From: Phytobacter ursingii
GTDB taxonomy: Bacteria > Pseudomonadota > Gammaproteobacteria > Enterobacterales > Enterobacteriaceae
Assembly: GCA_901456055.1 (NCBI GenBank)
Contig: CABDWT010000001.1
Span: 372,001 to 436,000, forward strand
Reading direction: 5' to 3'
DNA length: 64,000 nt
Part shown: in pieces, positions 1 to 8,250 of the stretch
How positions within the stretch are numbered: position 1 is the first letter of the stretch
Layout: each line of letters begins with the position of its first letter
The notes under the pieces: model-generated
What the model was told of the DNA's origin: nothing
Seen by the model: only the letters and a program-made list of their open reading frames with translations
The model's database searches: none
Made by a program: the position numbers and the translations under genes

Positions 1-536
1 TGCCCAAGGACAAAGGGCAGCAACAGTTGCAACATAATTTTGCCAACCTGTTCCAGGCTCCCTTCAGCCCCATGGAGATTCATTAACAGACCAACCAGCA
101 GCGGGGAGAGGAAGATGCCTAACAGGCTGGAGGCAGAGGCGGAACAGACCGCGGCTGCGACATTTCCCCCGGCAAGCGAGGTAAACGCAATAGCCGATTG
201 CACGGTTGCCGGCAGAATGCACAGATAAAGGAAACCGGTGTAGAGTTCCTGGCTCACATTGACGGGGGACCACCAGACAAAGAGTACCCCTAAGGCGGGA
301 AATAAAATGAACGTGCTGCACATCACCCACAGGTGCAGTCGCCAATGGCCACCCCCGGCGATGATCGCTTCACGAGACAGTTTCGCGCCATGCATAAAAA
401 ACAGTAACGCTATGGCTGCGGTGGTAAGCCCCTCGAAAAAGGGAACAAAGCCGCCACGGGCCGGGAAGAATGTGGCCAGCAGAACGGTGCACACCAGCGT
501 CAATGTAAAAGGGTCAAGAACACGAAAAAGTTTCAT
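1..536 (-). CDS. yfeH: YfeH, bile acid:sodium symporter family membrane protein (3' end outside window)
   Basis: About 178 codons are present; the gene runs off the left edge without a stop. The ATG at 534-536 gives a protein starting MKLFRVLDPFTLTL, followed by alternating hydrophobic segments (for example IALLFFMHGAKLS and WVMCSTFILFPALG), as in the YfeH/SBF-like family of ten-helix inner-membrane transporters. The substrate is unknown. It is divergent from the LysR gene at 626, the same arrangement as yfeH-yfeR in E. coli and Salmonella, so YfeR may control it. Identification rests on recognised sequence and synteny. Confidence 0.9.
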   Translation of the reverse strand, partial: MKLFRVLDPFTLTLVCTVLLATFFPARGGFVPFFEGLTTAAIALLFFMHGAKLSREAIIAGGGHWRLHLWVMCSTFILFPALGVLFVWWSPVNVSQELYTGFLYLCILPATVQSAIAFTSLAGGNVAAAVCSASASSLLGIFLSPLLVGLLMNLHGAEGSLEQVGKIMLQLLLPFVLG

Positions 537-604
537 AAGCGCTCCAGAAATTCGGTGCCAATAGTTTGCGTTTTTTGTTTTGAGAAATAAAATTGATTTA
601 TTGC

Positions 605-618
605 ATCCATATATGAAT
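605..618. promoter_or_regulatory. Imperfect palindrome between yfeH and yfeR, possible YfeR operator
   Basis: ATCCATATATGAAT is a 14-bp imperfect palindrome (12 of 14 positions symmetric) in the 89-bp AT-rich divergent intergenic region, 7 bp before the yfeR start. LysR regulators commonly bind such dyads between divergent genes. The role is inferred from position only. Confidence 0.3.
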
Positions 619-625
619 TTATTAG

Positions 626-1555
626 ATGAATTATTCTTTACGTCAGCTTCGCGTTTTTGTCACGGTCGCGCACGCCAGGAGTTTTAGTCGGGCGGGGGAT
701 ATCATAGGGTTGAGCCAATCGGCGGTAAGCCACAGCGTGAAAGAGCTGGAGTTGCAGACAGGAGTCCGCTTACTCGATCGTACTACCCGCGAAGTGGTGT
801 TGACAGAAGCCGGGCAGCAACTCGCAGCCAGACTGGAAAGATTACTTGATGAACTGAATAACACATTGCGTGACGCAGGACGCGTGGGTCAGCAATTGTC
901 CGGCACCGTGCGCGTTGCGGCAAGTCAGACGATTTCGGCACATTTGATCCCGCAATGTATTGCGCAGAGTAATCGTCTCTATCCGGAGATTGATTTTATG
1001 CTGCATGATCGACCCCAACAGTGGGTACTGGAGAGTATCCGCCATGGTGAAGTGGACTTTGGCATCGTTATCGATCCCGGTCCGGTGAGTGATTTGCAGT
1101 GCGAAGAGATCCTTGAAGAGCCATTCTTTTTGCTTTGTCGTCACGATCACGCCTGGGCGACTTTGCAAAATATCCCCTGGTCTGCATTGCAAGATTCACG
1201 TCTCGTGGTTCAGGACTACGCCTCTGGCAGCCGCCCATTAATTGATGCCGCTCTGGCACAATTTGGTATTACGGCCACTATCGTTCAGGAGATAGGGCAT
1301 CCGGCCACACTGTTTCCAATGGTGGAGGCGGGGATCGGGATCAGCATTATGCCCGCGCTGGCGTTACCGTTGCCACAGGGAAGTCAATTGTGTGTGAAAC
1401 GCTTAAAACCAGAGATTAAGCGGAAGATCATGCTGGTGCAGCGAAAAAATCGCTCTCTTTCTGGCGCCGCGCAGGCGTTATGGGATGTGGTGCGTGAACA
1501 GGCCCGGCGTTTGACCCAGGCCCGTGAAGAAGATCCGCTGTTTAATCAGATGTAA
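626..1555 (+). CDS. yfeR: YfeR, LysR-type transcriptional regulator
   Basis: The 309-residue protein has the usual LysR length. It has an N-terminal winged helix-turn-helix (residues 1-60, with [23 protein letters not shown]) and a periplasmic-binding-like effector domain (about 90-295). It begins [15 protein letters not shown]. It is divergent from yfeH, which is the expected target. Known work on the family member in Salmonella links YfeR to osmolarity response; that role is not visible in the sequence. The 3' end abuts the convergent FlxA-like gene, overlapping it by 10 bp. Confidence 0.93.
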   Translation: MNYSLRQLRVFVTVAHARSFSRAGDIIGLSQSAVSHSVKELELQTGVRLLDRTTREVVLTEAGQQLAARLERLLDELNNTLRDAGRVGQQLSGTVRVAASQTISAHLIPQCIAQSNRLYPEIDFMLHDRPQQWVLESIRHGEVDFGIVIDPGPVSDLQCEEILEEPFFLLCRHDHAWATLQNIPWSALQDSRLVVQDYASGSRPLIDAALAQFGITATIVQEIGHPATLFPMVEAGIGISIMPALALPLPQGSQLCVKRLKPEIKRKIMLVQRKNRSLSGAAQALWDVVREQARRLTQAREEDPLFNQM

Positions 1556-1929
1556 ATATCGATCTGGTTGCTGTCAGAAGGGATGTTCACACCTTCTGCT
1601 TTCGCAGTGGACTGGGTCTGTTTTTCATCAGCTTTTTTCTGCGCTTCCTCTGCCTGTTTGTACTGCAGCTGGGCCAATTGTGCCTGTAGCTGCTTGATCT
1701 CAGCCTGTAGCAGTTCCCTTTGTTTCTGACTGTCGGTATCGGCACTGCCCGATGTCGCAAGATCTTTCAATTGCTGAGTCAATTTTGAGATTTGCTGCAT
1801 GATGTTACTGATTTGCGAAGCGATATCGCTGCTCGAGGAAGACGAGCTGCCAGTGCTACTGGTGCTGCTGTTACCACCGCTGATGCTGCTGGAAATCACC
1901 GTCGATGTGGTTGCCTGAATTGTTGTCAT
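1546..1929 (-). CDS. FlxA-like family protein
   Basis: The 127-residue protein starts at the ATG at 1929, preceded by a strong GAGGAG ribosome site. The first 45 residues are almost entirely Ser/Thr/Gly (a serine run near residues 28-35). The middle (about 45-100) is a predicted coiled coil rich in Q/L/K ([27 protein letters not shown]), and the tail is short and polar. Low-complexity head plus coiled coil is the pattern of FlxA-like proteins; E. coli flxA is in the flagellar regulon, but I saw no convincing sigma-28 site here. It stands where E. coli has yfeN. Function unknown. Confidence 0.75.
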   Translation of the reverse strand: MTTIQATTSTVISSSISGGNSSTSSTGSSSSSSSDIASQISNIMQQISKLTQQLKDLATSGSADTDSQKQRELLQAEIKQLQAQLAQLQYKQAEEAQKKADEKQTQSTAKAEGVNIPSDSNQIDIYI

Positions 1930-2235
1930 GTTTTTCTCCTCTTCTTGCCCAAAACACCATTAACGGTGAAAAAGTACCGCTGGAATAGGCGGATCCGTGC
2001 CGCACTCAAGACATTATATCTTCACATTGAGTATAAATTATGGAAAACGTTGTCAGTTCTGCCTGCAGAGAATTTAATAATTTTATTGTTTTTACTGTGT
2101 GGGATAAGTCAGTTTTATTGACTGATTTTCTGTTTTTTTACGGGGTTATTGTCGAGTCAGGTGTGCGGATTTAATGATTTGCTTATTCTTCCTGCTCAGC
2201 GGAACGGAAAGAAAAGAATGCGGTAGCGTAGGGTT
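1930..2235. other. Intergenic region without recognisable gene
   Basis: This stretch of about 300 bp holds the ribosome site of the FlxA-like gene at one end and AT-rich sequence (2020-2150). I found no coding frame with a credible start. Confidence 0.6.
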
Positions 2236-2307
2236 GAATCTTTTATATCGCAGATAGCAAAAAAGCGCCTTTAGGGCGCTTTTTTACATTGGTGGGTCGT
2301 GCAGGAT
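2236..2307. repeat. Direct repeat copy 1: terminator plus tRNA-Lys 3' remnant
   Basis: These 72 bp match 2467-2538 with one visible mismatch (gatagc versus gaaagc), offset 231 bp. The copy contains the terminator hairpin (2259-2285). Its last 18 bp (2290-2307) equal the 3' end of the tRNA-Lys gene including the CCA end. The rest of a tRNA is absent, so this is a truncated duplicate, not a tRNA gene. Confidence 0.85.
2259..2285. terminator. Duplicate terminator hairpin
   Basis: AAAAAAGCGCC, a TTTAG loop, then GGCGCTTTTTT: an 11-bp perfect stem with T/A tracts on both sides, able to act in either direction. It is identical to the hairpin at 2490-2516. Confidence 0.8.
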
Positions 2308-2466
2308 GACTCGGCTTTGCCTCGCCCTACGGGTCGTCGCCGCAAGCGGCTCCGTTGTCTCACTGCGCTACTCGTCTCATCCTGAGACTCGCCCTACGGG
2401 CCAACGCTATCGCGTTGTTCAAAATTGTTCCCGACAATTTTGTCGACTCGAACCTGCTGCAGGTTC
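2308..2466. repeat. Spacer between the two tRNA-Lys-derived repeats
   Basis: This 159-bp spacer carries two copies of CTCGCCCTACGGG. It ends in a perfect dyad (CGAACCTGC-T-GCAGGTTCG) whose right arm matches the T-arm sequence of the adjacent tRNA-Lys. It looks like sequence derived from tRNA operon recombination. No coding content is supported. Confidence 0.6.
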
Positions 2467-2538
2467 GAATCTTTTATATCGCAGAAAGCAAAAAAGCGCC
2501 TTTAGGGCGCTTTTTTACATTGGTGGGTCGTGCAGGAT
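2467..2538. repeat. Direct repeat copy 2: terminator plus true tRNA-Lys 3' end
   Basis: Second copy of the 72-bp repeat. It overlaps the functional lysV terminator and the last 18 nt of lysV. Confidence 0.85.
2490..2516 (-). terminator. Terminator of the valUXY-lysV operon
   Basis: An 11-bp stem (AAAAAAGCGCC / GGCGCTTTTTT) lies just 3' of lysV on the minus strand, followed by T residues in that direction. Typical Rho-independent tRNA operon terminator. Confidence 0.85.
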
Positions 2539-2596
2539 TCGAACCTGCGACCAATTGATTAAAAGTCAACTGCTCTACCAACTGAGCTAACGACCC
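2521..2596 (-). tRNA. lysV: tRNA-Lys (anticodon TTT)
   Basis: This 76-nt cloverleaf, read on the minus strand, begins GGGTCGTTAGCTCAG and has anticodon TTT in CTTTTAA. It has the T-arm GGTTCGAATCC, and the CCA end is encoded. It is the last gene of a four-tRNA operon in the order valU-valX-valY-lysV, the same as in E. coli. Confidence 0.97.
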
Positions 2597-2600
2597 GAAG

Positions 2601-2676
2601 TGGTGGGTGATGACGGGATCGAACCGCCGACCCCCTCCTTGTAAGGGAGGTGCTCTCCCAGCTGAGCTAATCACCC
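2601..2676 (-). tRNA. valY: tRNA-Val (anticodon TAC), copy 3
   Basis: 76 nt with encoded CCA, beginning GGGTGATTAGCTCAGCTGGG on the minus strand; anticodon TAC in CTTACAA; T-arm GGTTCGATCCC. The sequence is identical to the next two copies, and it lies 4 bp upstream of lysV. Confidence 0.97.
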
Positions 2677-2721
2677 ACTTCGGTACTTCATATGTTGTAA
2701 GAAACCCAGCTGGCGAGAAAG

Positions 2722-2797
2722 TGGTGGGTGATGACGGGATCGAACCGCCGACCCCCTCCTTGTAAGGGAGGTGCTCTCCCAGCTGAGCTAATCACCC
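2722..2797 (-). tRNA. valX: tRNA-Val (anticodon TAC), copy 2
   Basis: Identical 76-nt tRNA-Val with encoded CCA. It is separated from valY by 45 bp that must be processed from the common transcript. Confidence 0.97.
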
Positions 2798-2841
2798 ACT
2801 TCTCAATTTCTTACATTACACGGCGGAGACTACCTAAGTAG

Positions 2842-2917
2842 TGGTGGGTGATGACGGGATCGAACCGCCGACCCCCTCCTTGTAAGGGAGGTGCTCTCCC
2901 AGCTGAGCTAATCACCC
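2842..2917 (-). tRNA. valU: tRNA-Val (anticodon TAC), copy 1
   Basis: First tRNA of the operon, identical to valX and valY. The promoter lies immediately upstream at 2935-2962. Confidence 0.97.
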
Positions 2918-2934
2918 CCGCTGTGTGGAGTCGC

Positions 2935-2962
2935 ATTATAGGGAGAGTTGAAAATGAGTCAA
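2935..2962 (-). promoter_or_regulatory. Promoter of the valUXY-lysV operon
   Basis: On the minus strand, TTGACT (2957-2962) and TATAAT (2935-2940) are separated by 16 bp. A GC-rich discriminator (GCGACTCC) follows, the hallmark of stringently controlled stable RNA promoters. Start expected near 2928, about 10 nt before valU. Confidence 0.85.
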
Positions 2963-3082
2963 CGCATTTTCAAAAGAAATTGTTCGTTCGTCGTAAAATT
3001 AAACAAACCGCTGTTGAATCAGGCGTGGGCGCATGATTTATATACAAAATACACATAGAAGCGGGTGATTGCGGCAACAACA

Positions 3083-3110
3083 TTGAGGAATCACCCCACA
3101 GTGATAGAAT
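3083..3110 (+). promoter_or_regulatory. Probable gltX promoter
   Basis: TTGAGG (3083-3088), a 16-bp spacer and TAGAAT (3105-3110), followed by a leader of about 60 nt to the gltX start. Confidence 0.5.
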
Positions 3111-3175
3111 ATTGCGACCTCAATTTTCCAGGATTTGCCGGTTGTCGGCATTTTTATCAAACGTAAGGCCTTTTC

Positions 3176-4591
3176 ATGAAAATCAAAACTCGCTTCGCGC
3201 CAAGCCCGACTGGCTATCTGCATGTCGGCGGCGCGCGTACTGCTCTTTACTCCTGGCTTTTTGCACGTAACCACAATGGTGAGTTTGTGCTGCGTATTGA
3301 AGACACCGATCTTGAGCGCTCAACGCCAGAAGCTATTGAAGCCATCATGGATGGTATGAACTGGCTGAATCTGGAATGGGATGAAGGTCCGTATTTTCAG
3401 ACCAAACGTTTTGATCGCTATAACGCGGTTATCGATGAGATGCTGGAAGCCGGCACAGCTTATAAATGCTATTGTTCCAAAGAGCGCCTTGAAGCTTTGC
3501 GTGAAGAGCAAATGGCGAATAACGAAAAACCGCGTTATGACGGTCGCTGCCGTCACGATCATAGCGAACATGCTGCTGATGAGCCTTGCGTGGTGCGTTT
3601 TGCCAACCCGCAGGACGGTTCCGTTATTTTTGACGACCAGATCCGCGGACCGATCGAATTCAGCAATCAGGAGCTCGACGATCTGATCATTCGTCGTACG
3701 GATGGATCTCCGACCTATAACTTCTGCGTAGTTGTCGACGACTGGGATATGCAGATTACGCACGTTATTCGTGGTGAAGACCATATCAATAACACGCCGC
3801 GTCAGATCAATATTCTGAAAGCGTTGAATGCGCCGGTGCCGGTTTATGCGCACGTTTCCATGATTAACGGTGACGACGGTAAAAAACTCTCCAAACGTCA
3901 TGGCGCAGTCAGCGTGATGCAATATCGCGACGACGGATACCTGCCGGAAGCGCTACTGAACTACCTGGTACGCCTTGGTTGGTCCAGCGGCGATCAGGAG
4001 ATTTTCTCCCGTGAAGAGATGATCAAGCTGTTCTCACTTGGCGCGGTGAGTAAATCTGCGAGTGCGTTTAATACTGACAAACTCCTGTGGCTGAACCATC
4101 ACTATATCAATACGCTGGCGCCTGAGTATGTGGCGACCCATCTGCAGTGGCACATTGAGCAGGAAAAAATTGATACCCGCAATGGTCCGCAACTGGCGGA
4201 TCTGGTGAAACTGCTGGGTGAGCGTTGCAAAACGCTGAAAGAAATTGCGGCAAGCTGCCGTTATTTCTACGAAGATTTTGCGGAGTTTGATGCCGATGCG
4301 GCGAAAAAACATCTGCGTCCGGTCGCGCGTCAACCGCTGGAAGTGGTGCGTGATAAACTCGCCGCGCTGACGGACTGGACTGCGGAAAATGTACACCACG
4401 CGATCCAGGCAACGGCTGATGAGCTGGAAGTTGGTATGGGGAAAGTCGGTATGCCTCTGCGCGTTGCCGTAACAGGGGCGGGTCAGTCTCCAGCACTGGA
4501 CGTTACCGTACATGCGATTGGTAAATCCCGTAGCATTGAGCGTATCAACAAGGCGCTGACTTTTATTGCTGAGCGCGAAAGCCAGCAGTAA
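3176..4591 (+). CDS. gltX: Glutamyl-tRNA synthetase (GltX)
   Basis: The enzyme charges tRNA-Glu with glutamate using ATP, in the cytoplasm. The 471 residues match the E. coli length. The class I signature is at residues 9-21 ([12 protein letters not shown]), the KMSKS-type loop is KLSKRHG, and the zinc ligands C98, C100, C125 and H127 are all present. The C-terminal half is the anticodon-binding helical domain. It is divergent from the tRNA-Val/Lys operon, the same layout as E. coli. A strong terminator follows. Confidence 0.98.
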   Translation: MKIKTRFAPSPTGYLHVGGARTALYSWLFARNHNGEFVLRIEDTDLERSTPEAIEAIMDGMNWLNLEWDEGPYFQTKRFDRYNAVIDEMLEAGTAYKCYCSKERLEALREEQMANNEKPRYDGRCRHDHSEHAADEPCVVRFANPQDGSVIFDDQIRGPIEFSNQELDDLIIRRTDGSPTYNFCVVVDDWDMQITHVIRGEDHINNTPRQINILKALNAPVPVYAHVSMINGDDGKKLSKRHGAVSVMQYRDDGYLPEALLNYLVRLGWSSGDQEIFSREEMIKLFSLGAVSKSASAFNTDKLLWLNHHYINTLAPEYVATHLQWHIEQEKIDTRNGPQLADLVKLLGERCKTLKEIAASCRYFYEDFAEFDADAAKKHLRPVARQPLEVVRDKLAALTDWTAENVHHAIQATADELEVGMGKVGMPLRVAVTGAGQSPALDVTVHAIGKSRSIERINKALTFIAERESQQ

Positions 4592-4608
4592 GACGACACA
4601 TCAAAACG

Positions 4609-4638
4609 AAAACGGCAGGGTTAACCTGCCGTTTTTTT
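4609..4638. terminator. Bidirectional terminator between gltX and yfeD
   Basis: AACGGCAGG and CCTGCCGTT form a 9-bp stem with an A-rich left flank and seven T residues on the right. It ends gltX and overlaps the stop codon of the convergent yfeD. Confidence 0.85.
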
Positions 4639-5032
4639 ACTCCGTATCTATCGCTGTAATGCCCAACCTTCGCAGAAAGCCCTGAATGCCTTCGCGCGCG
4701 AGTAATACCGCCAGCCGTTCTTGTTCGTGTGGTGTCATGTTTTGCAACACGCCATTAATTTTCAGCAGCGCTGAGGTCTGTTTATCGGCTTCATATTGTG
4801 GAAAGGGTTCAGCCATTGCTGCCGGCGCGTGGCGTTGACGCATGGTGGGTGTTTTCATAATGAAATGACGAACGTTCTTATCGATATGAATGAGACGCGC
4901 ACGACCGCCTTTTACCCCGGGCAAATTCTCCGTGGACCATTTTTGCTCGCGGATCCAACGATTCACCGTCTGTTTTGCCACACCGAGAAAATCCGCCAAT
5001 TCCTCAGTCGTCATTTTATCAGGTAGTTTCAT
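4637..5032 (-). CDS. yfeD: YfeD, small MerR-like/HTH DNA-binding protein
   Basis: 131 residues from the ATG at 5032, chosen because it lies 1 nt after the yfeC stop and matches the E. coli YfeD start (MK...KMTTEELAE). A GTG 15 nt upstream is possible. Residues 8-35 form a helix-turn-helix (TTEELADFLGVAKQTVNRWI), followed by GVKGGRARLIH. It is paralogous to YfeC, with which it shares a transcript (4 nt or less between the genes). Function unknown; putative transcription regulator. The C-terminus (LAREGIQGFLRRLGI) is the shared YfeC/YfeD tail. Confidence 0.88.
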   Translation of the reverse strand: MKLPDKMTTEELADFLGVAKQTVNRWIREQKWSTENLPGVKGGRARLIHIDKNVRHFIMKTPTMRQRHAPAAMAEPFPQYEADKQTSALLKINGVLQNMTPHEQERLAVLLAREGIQGFLRRLGITAIDTE

Positions 5033-5033
5033 C

Positions 5034-5396
5034 TTATTTCTGTTCACGAATACCCAGACGAGACAGCAAACCGCTAATGCCGTCGCGAAGTAACAAAGAG
5101 GAAAGCTGTTTCTGCTCGGGCATAGTCATCTCTTTGGCCAGCGTCAGTAGCAGTGTTTCCAGAGTAGGGTCTTTAGCATTAAGAGGGGAGTAAGTTATTT
5201 CCTGGGCGGAGCGTTGGGCATTGCGGATAAATTCACGAACCTGCTCATTAACATGCACCAGCCGGGCTTTTCCACCTTGTACGCCTGGTTTAGGTGAGGT
5301 GACCCAGCCTTCTTTACGCACCCATTTGTTGATGGTCTGGCGGCTGTAGCCGGTAAGCTGCGCAAGCTCTTCCGGGGTCATTCGTTCCTTGAGCAT
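5034..5396 (-). CDS. yfeC: YfeC, small HTH DNA-binding protein
   Basis: 120 residues. It has an N-terminal helix-turn-helix (TPEELAQLTGYSRQTINKWV, residues 7-26), then PGVQGGKARLVHVNEQV, then a helical tail ending GLLSRLGIREQK, all typical of YfeC. It is first in a two-gene operon with its paralogue yfeD. YfeC of E. coli has been reported as a DNA-binding regulator; no target is evident here. Confidence 0.9.
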   Translation of the reverse strand: MLKERMTPEELAQLTGYSRQTINKWVRKEGWVTSPKPGVQGGKARLVHVNEQVREFIRNAQRSAQEITYSPLNAKDPTLETLLLTLAKEMTMPEQKQLSSLLLRDGISGLLSRLGIREQK

Positions 5397-5555
5397 GTTA
5401 TTTCCAGAGTGGTTGTAGGGATAATTAGTGAATAATGTTATAGCATCATTTTATGCGAAAATGTGACATGTTTAACTACTGGCTGCGAGATGTTTCGCAA
5501 TGTCTTTCATTTGCATGCTTTTTCAGCGATTGATTGCGACCTGATAATTTTGCCG

Positions 5556-5584
5556 TTGACACCTGGCGAGGGAATTCATATTAT
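5556..5584 (+). promoter_or_regulatory. Promoter of the alaWX tRNA operon
   Basis: TTGACA (5556-5561), a 17-bp spacer and TATTAT (5579-5584), followed by a GC-rich discriminator (GCCGCCCG). This is a near-consensus stable-RNA promoter about 25 nt before the first tRNA-Ala. Confidence 0.85.
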
Positions 5585-5616
5585 GCCGCCCGTCAACACG
5601 ACACGCTTTACGCGAT

Positions 5617-5692
<76 letters not shown>

Positions 5693-5732
5693 AATTCTCC
5701 ACCCAGGTGGTTTGGTGCGTAAAGAACATTGT

Positions 5733-5808
<76 letters not shown>

Positions 5809-5815
5809 AAATTTG

Positions 5816-5841
5816 AACCCTCGCTACGGCGGGGGTTTTTT
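5816..5841 (+). terminator. Terminator of alaWX
   Basis: AACCCTCGC, loop TACG, then GCGGGGGTT: a 9-bp stem with one G-T pair, followed by a T-tract. Confidence 0.85.
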
Positions 5842-6021
5842 ATTTTCTGTTTTTGTCTCCTCATGTAAATCCTTTTCAGGTTTAGTCAGACCTTTTGGAT
5901 TTATTAATGCTATCGACATAGTACGGTATACCGCGGTGTTATTTCTTGCTTCGCGTTGCGAATAAACATATTATTCGTGCCTGATAAAAAATGAGCAGGT
6001 GAGATCAGTTTATTAACGATA

Positions 6022-8223
6022 ATGAAATCTAAAATATACATAAGTATCCAGAAATTTATCCTTGCGTTTATTTTGTGCCTTATTGCGGTGCCGGTGTCTC
6101 GTTATATCTCTCCGCGTGCAATTATAGATTCGAGCTATGTTTATCTCGCCTGGCTTCCGTTAAGCGTTATGCTTGCGATGATGTTATTATTTGGCCGTCA
6201 CGCTATTCTTCCAATTATTATTAGCTTTGCTATTGTTAACGAATGGCTATTATCTCTGCCATTTAACCAGGCTGTTATACTGCTTTTTTGCCAGACTTTT
6301 CCGGTGGTTGCCGTATGTGCTATGGTCCGCTGGAAGATAGGTATACGCTGGCGTCACGGCATTCCGAATAAAAATATGGCGCTGCGTATTTTCTGGATGG
6401 GATTTGTCGCCCCGGCAGGAATAAAATTGTCGATGTATATAGCGGGTAAATGGTTTGCGTTTCCGGTCTACCTGTCGAGTTATTTTGGTTTCGCGTCTGT
6501 AGTTTATTCTATTGTTGATATTCAAAGCTTTATCTGCGCTTCGCTAATTTTCACGATGATGTTTTATTATCCATTAAGGATGATTGTCAGTCCGCATTAT
6601 GGGCGAATATTGTGGCGTAAAAGCCTGAAACCCTGCTTTTCAAAAAAGAGAAGATTATTCATTTCACTATGGGTATCCTCACTGATATCGATTCTTACAA
6701 TTTTATGTGCGCCTTATCATTCCGACTTTGTCGCAGGGTATCTTGTTCCGCTTATTTTTATTCTCTTTACGTTAGGTATCAGCAAATTAAGTTATCCGCT
6801 CATTATGCTGAGTTGGGCGGTATCTGCCTTTGTGCTGGCTGCCTGTAACCGCAATTTTCTGCATGGTGTTAACACGGAATACTCGCTGGCGTTTGTTATG
6901 TCGGTACTGATCTGTTTTACCATCTGTTTAATCTATATGACCCGTGTATACCATCGTAGCGTGTGGAACAGAAGACGCTGGAGGGCGCAGGCATTAACTG
7001 ACCCATTAACCGGTTTACCTAATCTACGTGCGCTGGAATTGCATCTGGAGGAAAATAAGAATCTGACTGTCTGCTGTTTTCATATGAAAAATCTGGAATT
7101 TTTAAGCCGACATTACGGAATGATGATGCGTGTTTATTTTAAGCGCAGCGTCACGCATGCGTTGCGCCCATTGTTACAGCCAGCGGAGTTATTGTTTCAG
7201 TTGCCAGGTAGTGAATTATTACTGGTACTTGAGGGCTCGCAGGCTGCAGACCGCTTGCAGCACATACTGGATTTCCTCAATAGCCGGCGGTTTCACTGGC
7301 AAAATACCGCCCTTGATGTCGAGTTCGGCGCCTCATGGGGAGACGTTAACGGAGCCGGGGAAACGTTGCACCATATGTTAGGACAGTTGAGCTGGCTCTC
7401 TGAACAGGCCTGTAATACCTCGCAACCACTGGCGCTGACGAACAGCCTGGACGAGGTGACTGACCAGACGACAGAACGTGTGCTACTGCTCAACAAGGTT
7501 AAACGTGCGCTGGATGAGCGCACACTGCAACTGTATGCCCAACCCATCCTGGATGCACAGGGGGAAGGCTACCATGAAATCCTCACGCGCCTGGTTAGCG
7601 ATGGCGACGTGATGAACCCTGCACACTTCATTCCGGTGATTGCACAGTTTAATCTCAGTGCCCGCTTCGATATGCAGGTTATCGAAATCTTATTGCAATG
7701 GATGCAGTCAAACCCGCAGTCCCGCACTGAACCTCGTCAGCGTTTCTCAGTAAATCTGATGCCATTGACACTGATGCAAAAAGATTTTGCCGAGAAATTG
7801 CTCGGGCTCTTTAAGGATTACGCGATTTCTACCCGCGAGATCATTTTTGAAATCACTGAGGAGCAGGCGTTTTCACATTCGGAATGTAGCGTGCAGAACA
7901 TTCAGAAACTGCGTCAGGCCGGGTTCAAAATCGCCATTGACGACTTCGGTACAGGGTTTGCCAATTTCGAGCGCTTAAAGCGTCTGGAGGCGGATATCAT
8001 CAAAATCGATGGGTGCTTCGTGCGGGATATCGCCCACGACCTGCAGGATGCGATGATTGTGAAATCGATTTGCGATCTGGCAAAAGCGAAGTCTTTGACG
8101 GTGGTTGCTGAATATGTCGAAACGCAGGAACAGCGCGCTTTGTTGTTGAATGCCGGGGTGGATTATCTGCAGGGATACTTGCTGGGGAAACCGCAGCCGT
8201 TAGCCGCCGTCGGGAAGGAATAA
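6022..8223 (+). CDS. pdeA: PdeA (YfeA), MASE1-GGDEF-EAL cyclic di-GMP phosphodiesterase
   Basis: 733 residues. An N-terminal membrane-embedded MASE1 sensor region (about 10-310, eight or more hydrophobic helices) precedes a GGDEF-like domain (about 325-480) and a C-terminal EAL domain (about 490-730). The GGDEF signature is replaced by PGSELLL, so cyclase activity is unlikely. The EAL domain keeps a catalytic-type set (HEIL in place of EAL, DDFGTG, KIDG, AEYVET), consistent with hydrolysis of c-di-GMP to pGpG. It is monocistronic with its own hairpin terminator. It may influence the c-di-GMP-dependent LapD switch encoded 22 kb away. Confidence 0.93.
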   Translation: MKSKIYISIQKFILAFILCLIAVPVSRYISPRAIIDSSYVYLAWLPLSVMLAMMLLFGRHAILPIIISFAIVNEWLLSLPFNQAVILLFCQTFPVVAVCAMVRWKIGIRWRHGIPNKNMALRIFWMGFVAPAGIKLSMYIAGKWFAFPVYLSSYFGFASVVYSIVDIQSFICASLIFTMMFYYPLRMIVSPHYGRILWRKSLKPCFSKKRRLFISLWVSSLISILTILCAPYHSDFVAGYLVPLIFILFTLGISKLSYPLIMLSWAVSAFVLAACNRNFLHGVNTEYSLAFVMSVLICFTICLIYMTRVYHRSVWNRRRWRAQALTDPLTGLPNLRALELHLEENKNLTVCCFHMKNLEFLSRHYGMMMRVYFKRSVTHALRPLLQPAELLFQLPGSELLLVLEGSQAADRLQHILDFLNSRRFHWQNTALDVEFGASWGDVNGAGETLHHMLGQLSWLSEQACNTSQPLALTNSLDEVTDQTTERVLLLNKVKRALDERTLQLYAQPILDAQGEGYHEILTRLVSDGDVMNPAHFIPVIAQFNLSARFDMQVIEILLQWMQSNPQSRTEPRQRFSVNLMPLTLMQKDFAEKLLGLFKDYAISTREIIFEITEEQAFSHSECSVQNIQKLRQAGFKIAIDDFGTGFANFERLKRLEADIIKIDGCFVRDIAHDLQDAMIVKSICDLAKAKSLTVVAEYVETQEQRALLLNAGVDYLQGYLLGKPQPLAAVGKE

Positions 8224-8243
8224 ACCGGGGTTGCCCCCGGTTT
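8222..8243. terminator. Hairpin between pdeA and nupC
   Basis: AAACCGGGG-TTGC-CCCCGGTTT, a 9-bp perfect stem between convergent genes. The T-tract is short, so it is probably a modest bidirectional terminator. Confidence 0.6.
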
Positions 8244-8250
8244 ATCTGAA

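Noticed and set aside
2259-2538. CRISPR array or additional tRNA suggested by the direct repeats
   Set aside because: Only two copies, 72 bp long, and the first contains just the 3' end of tRNA-Lys. No array and no second tRNA.
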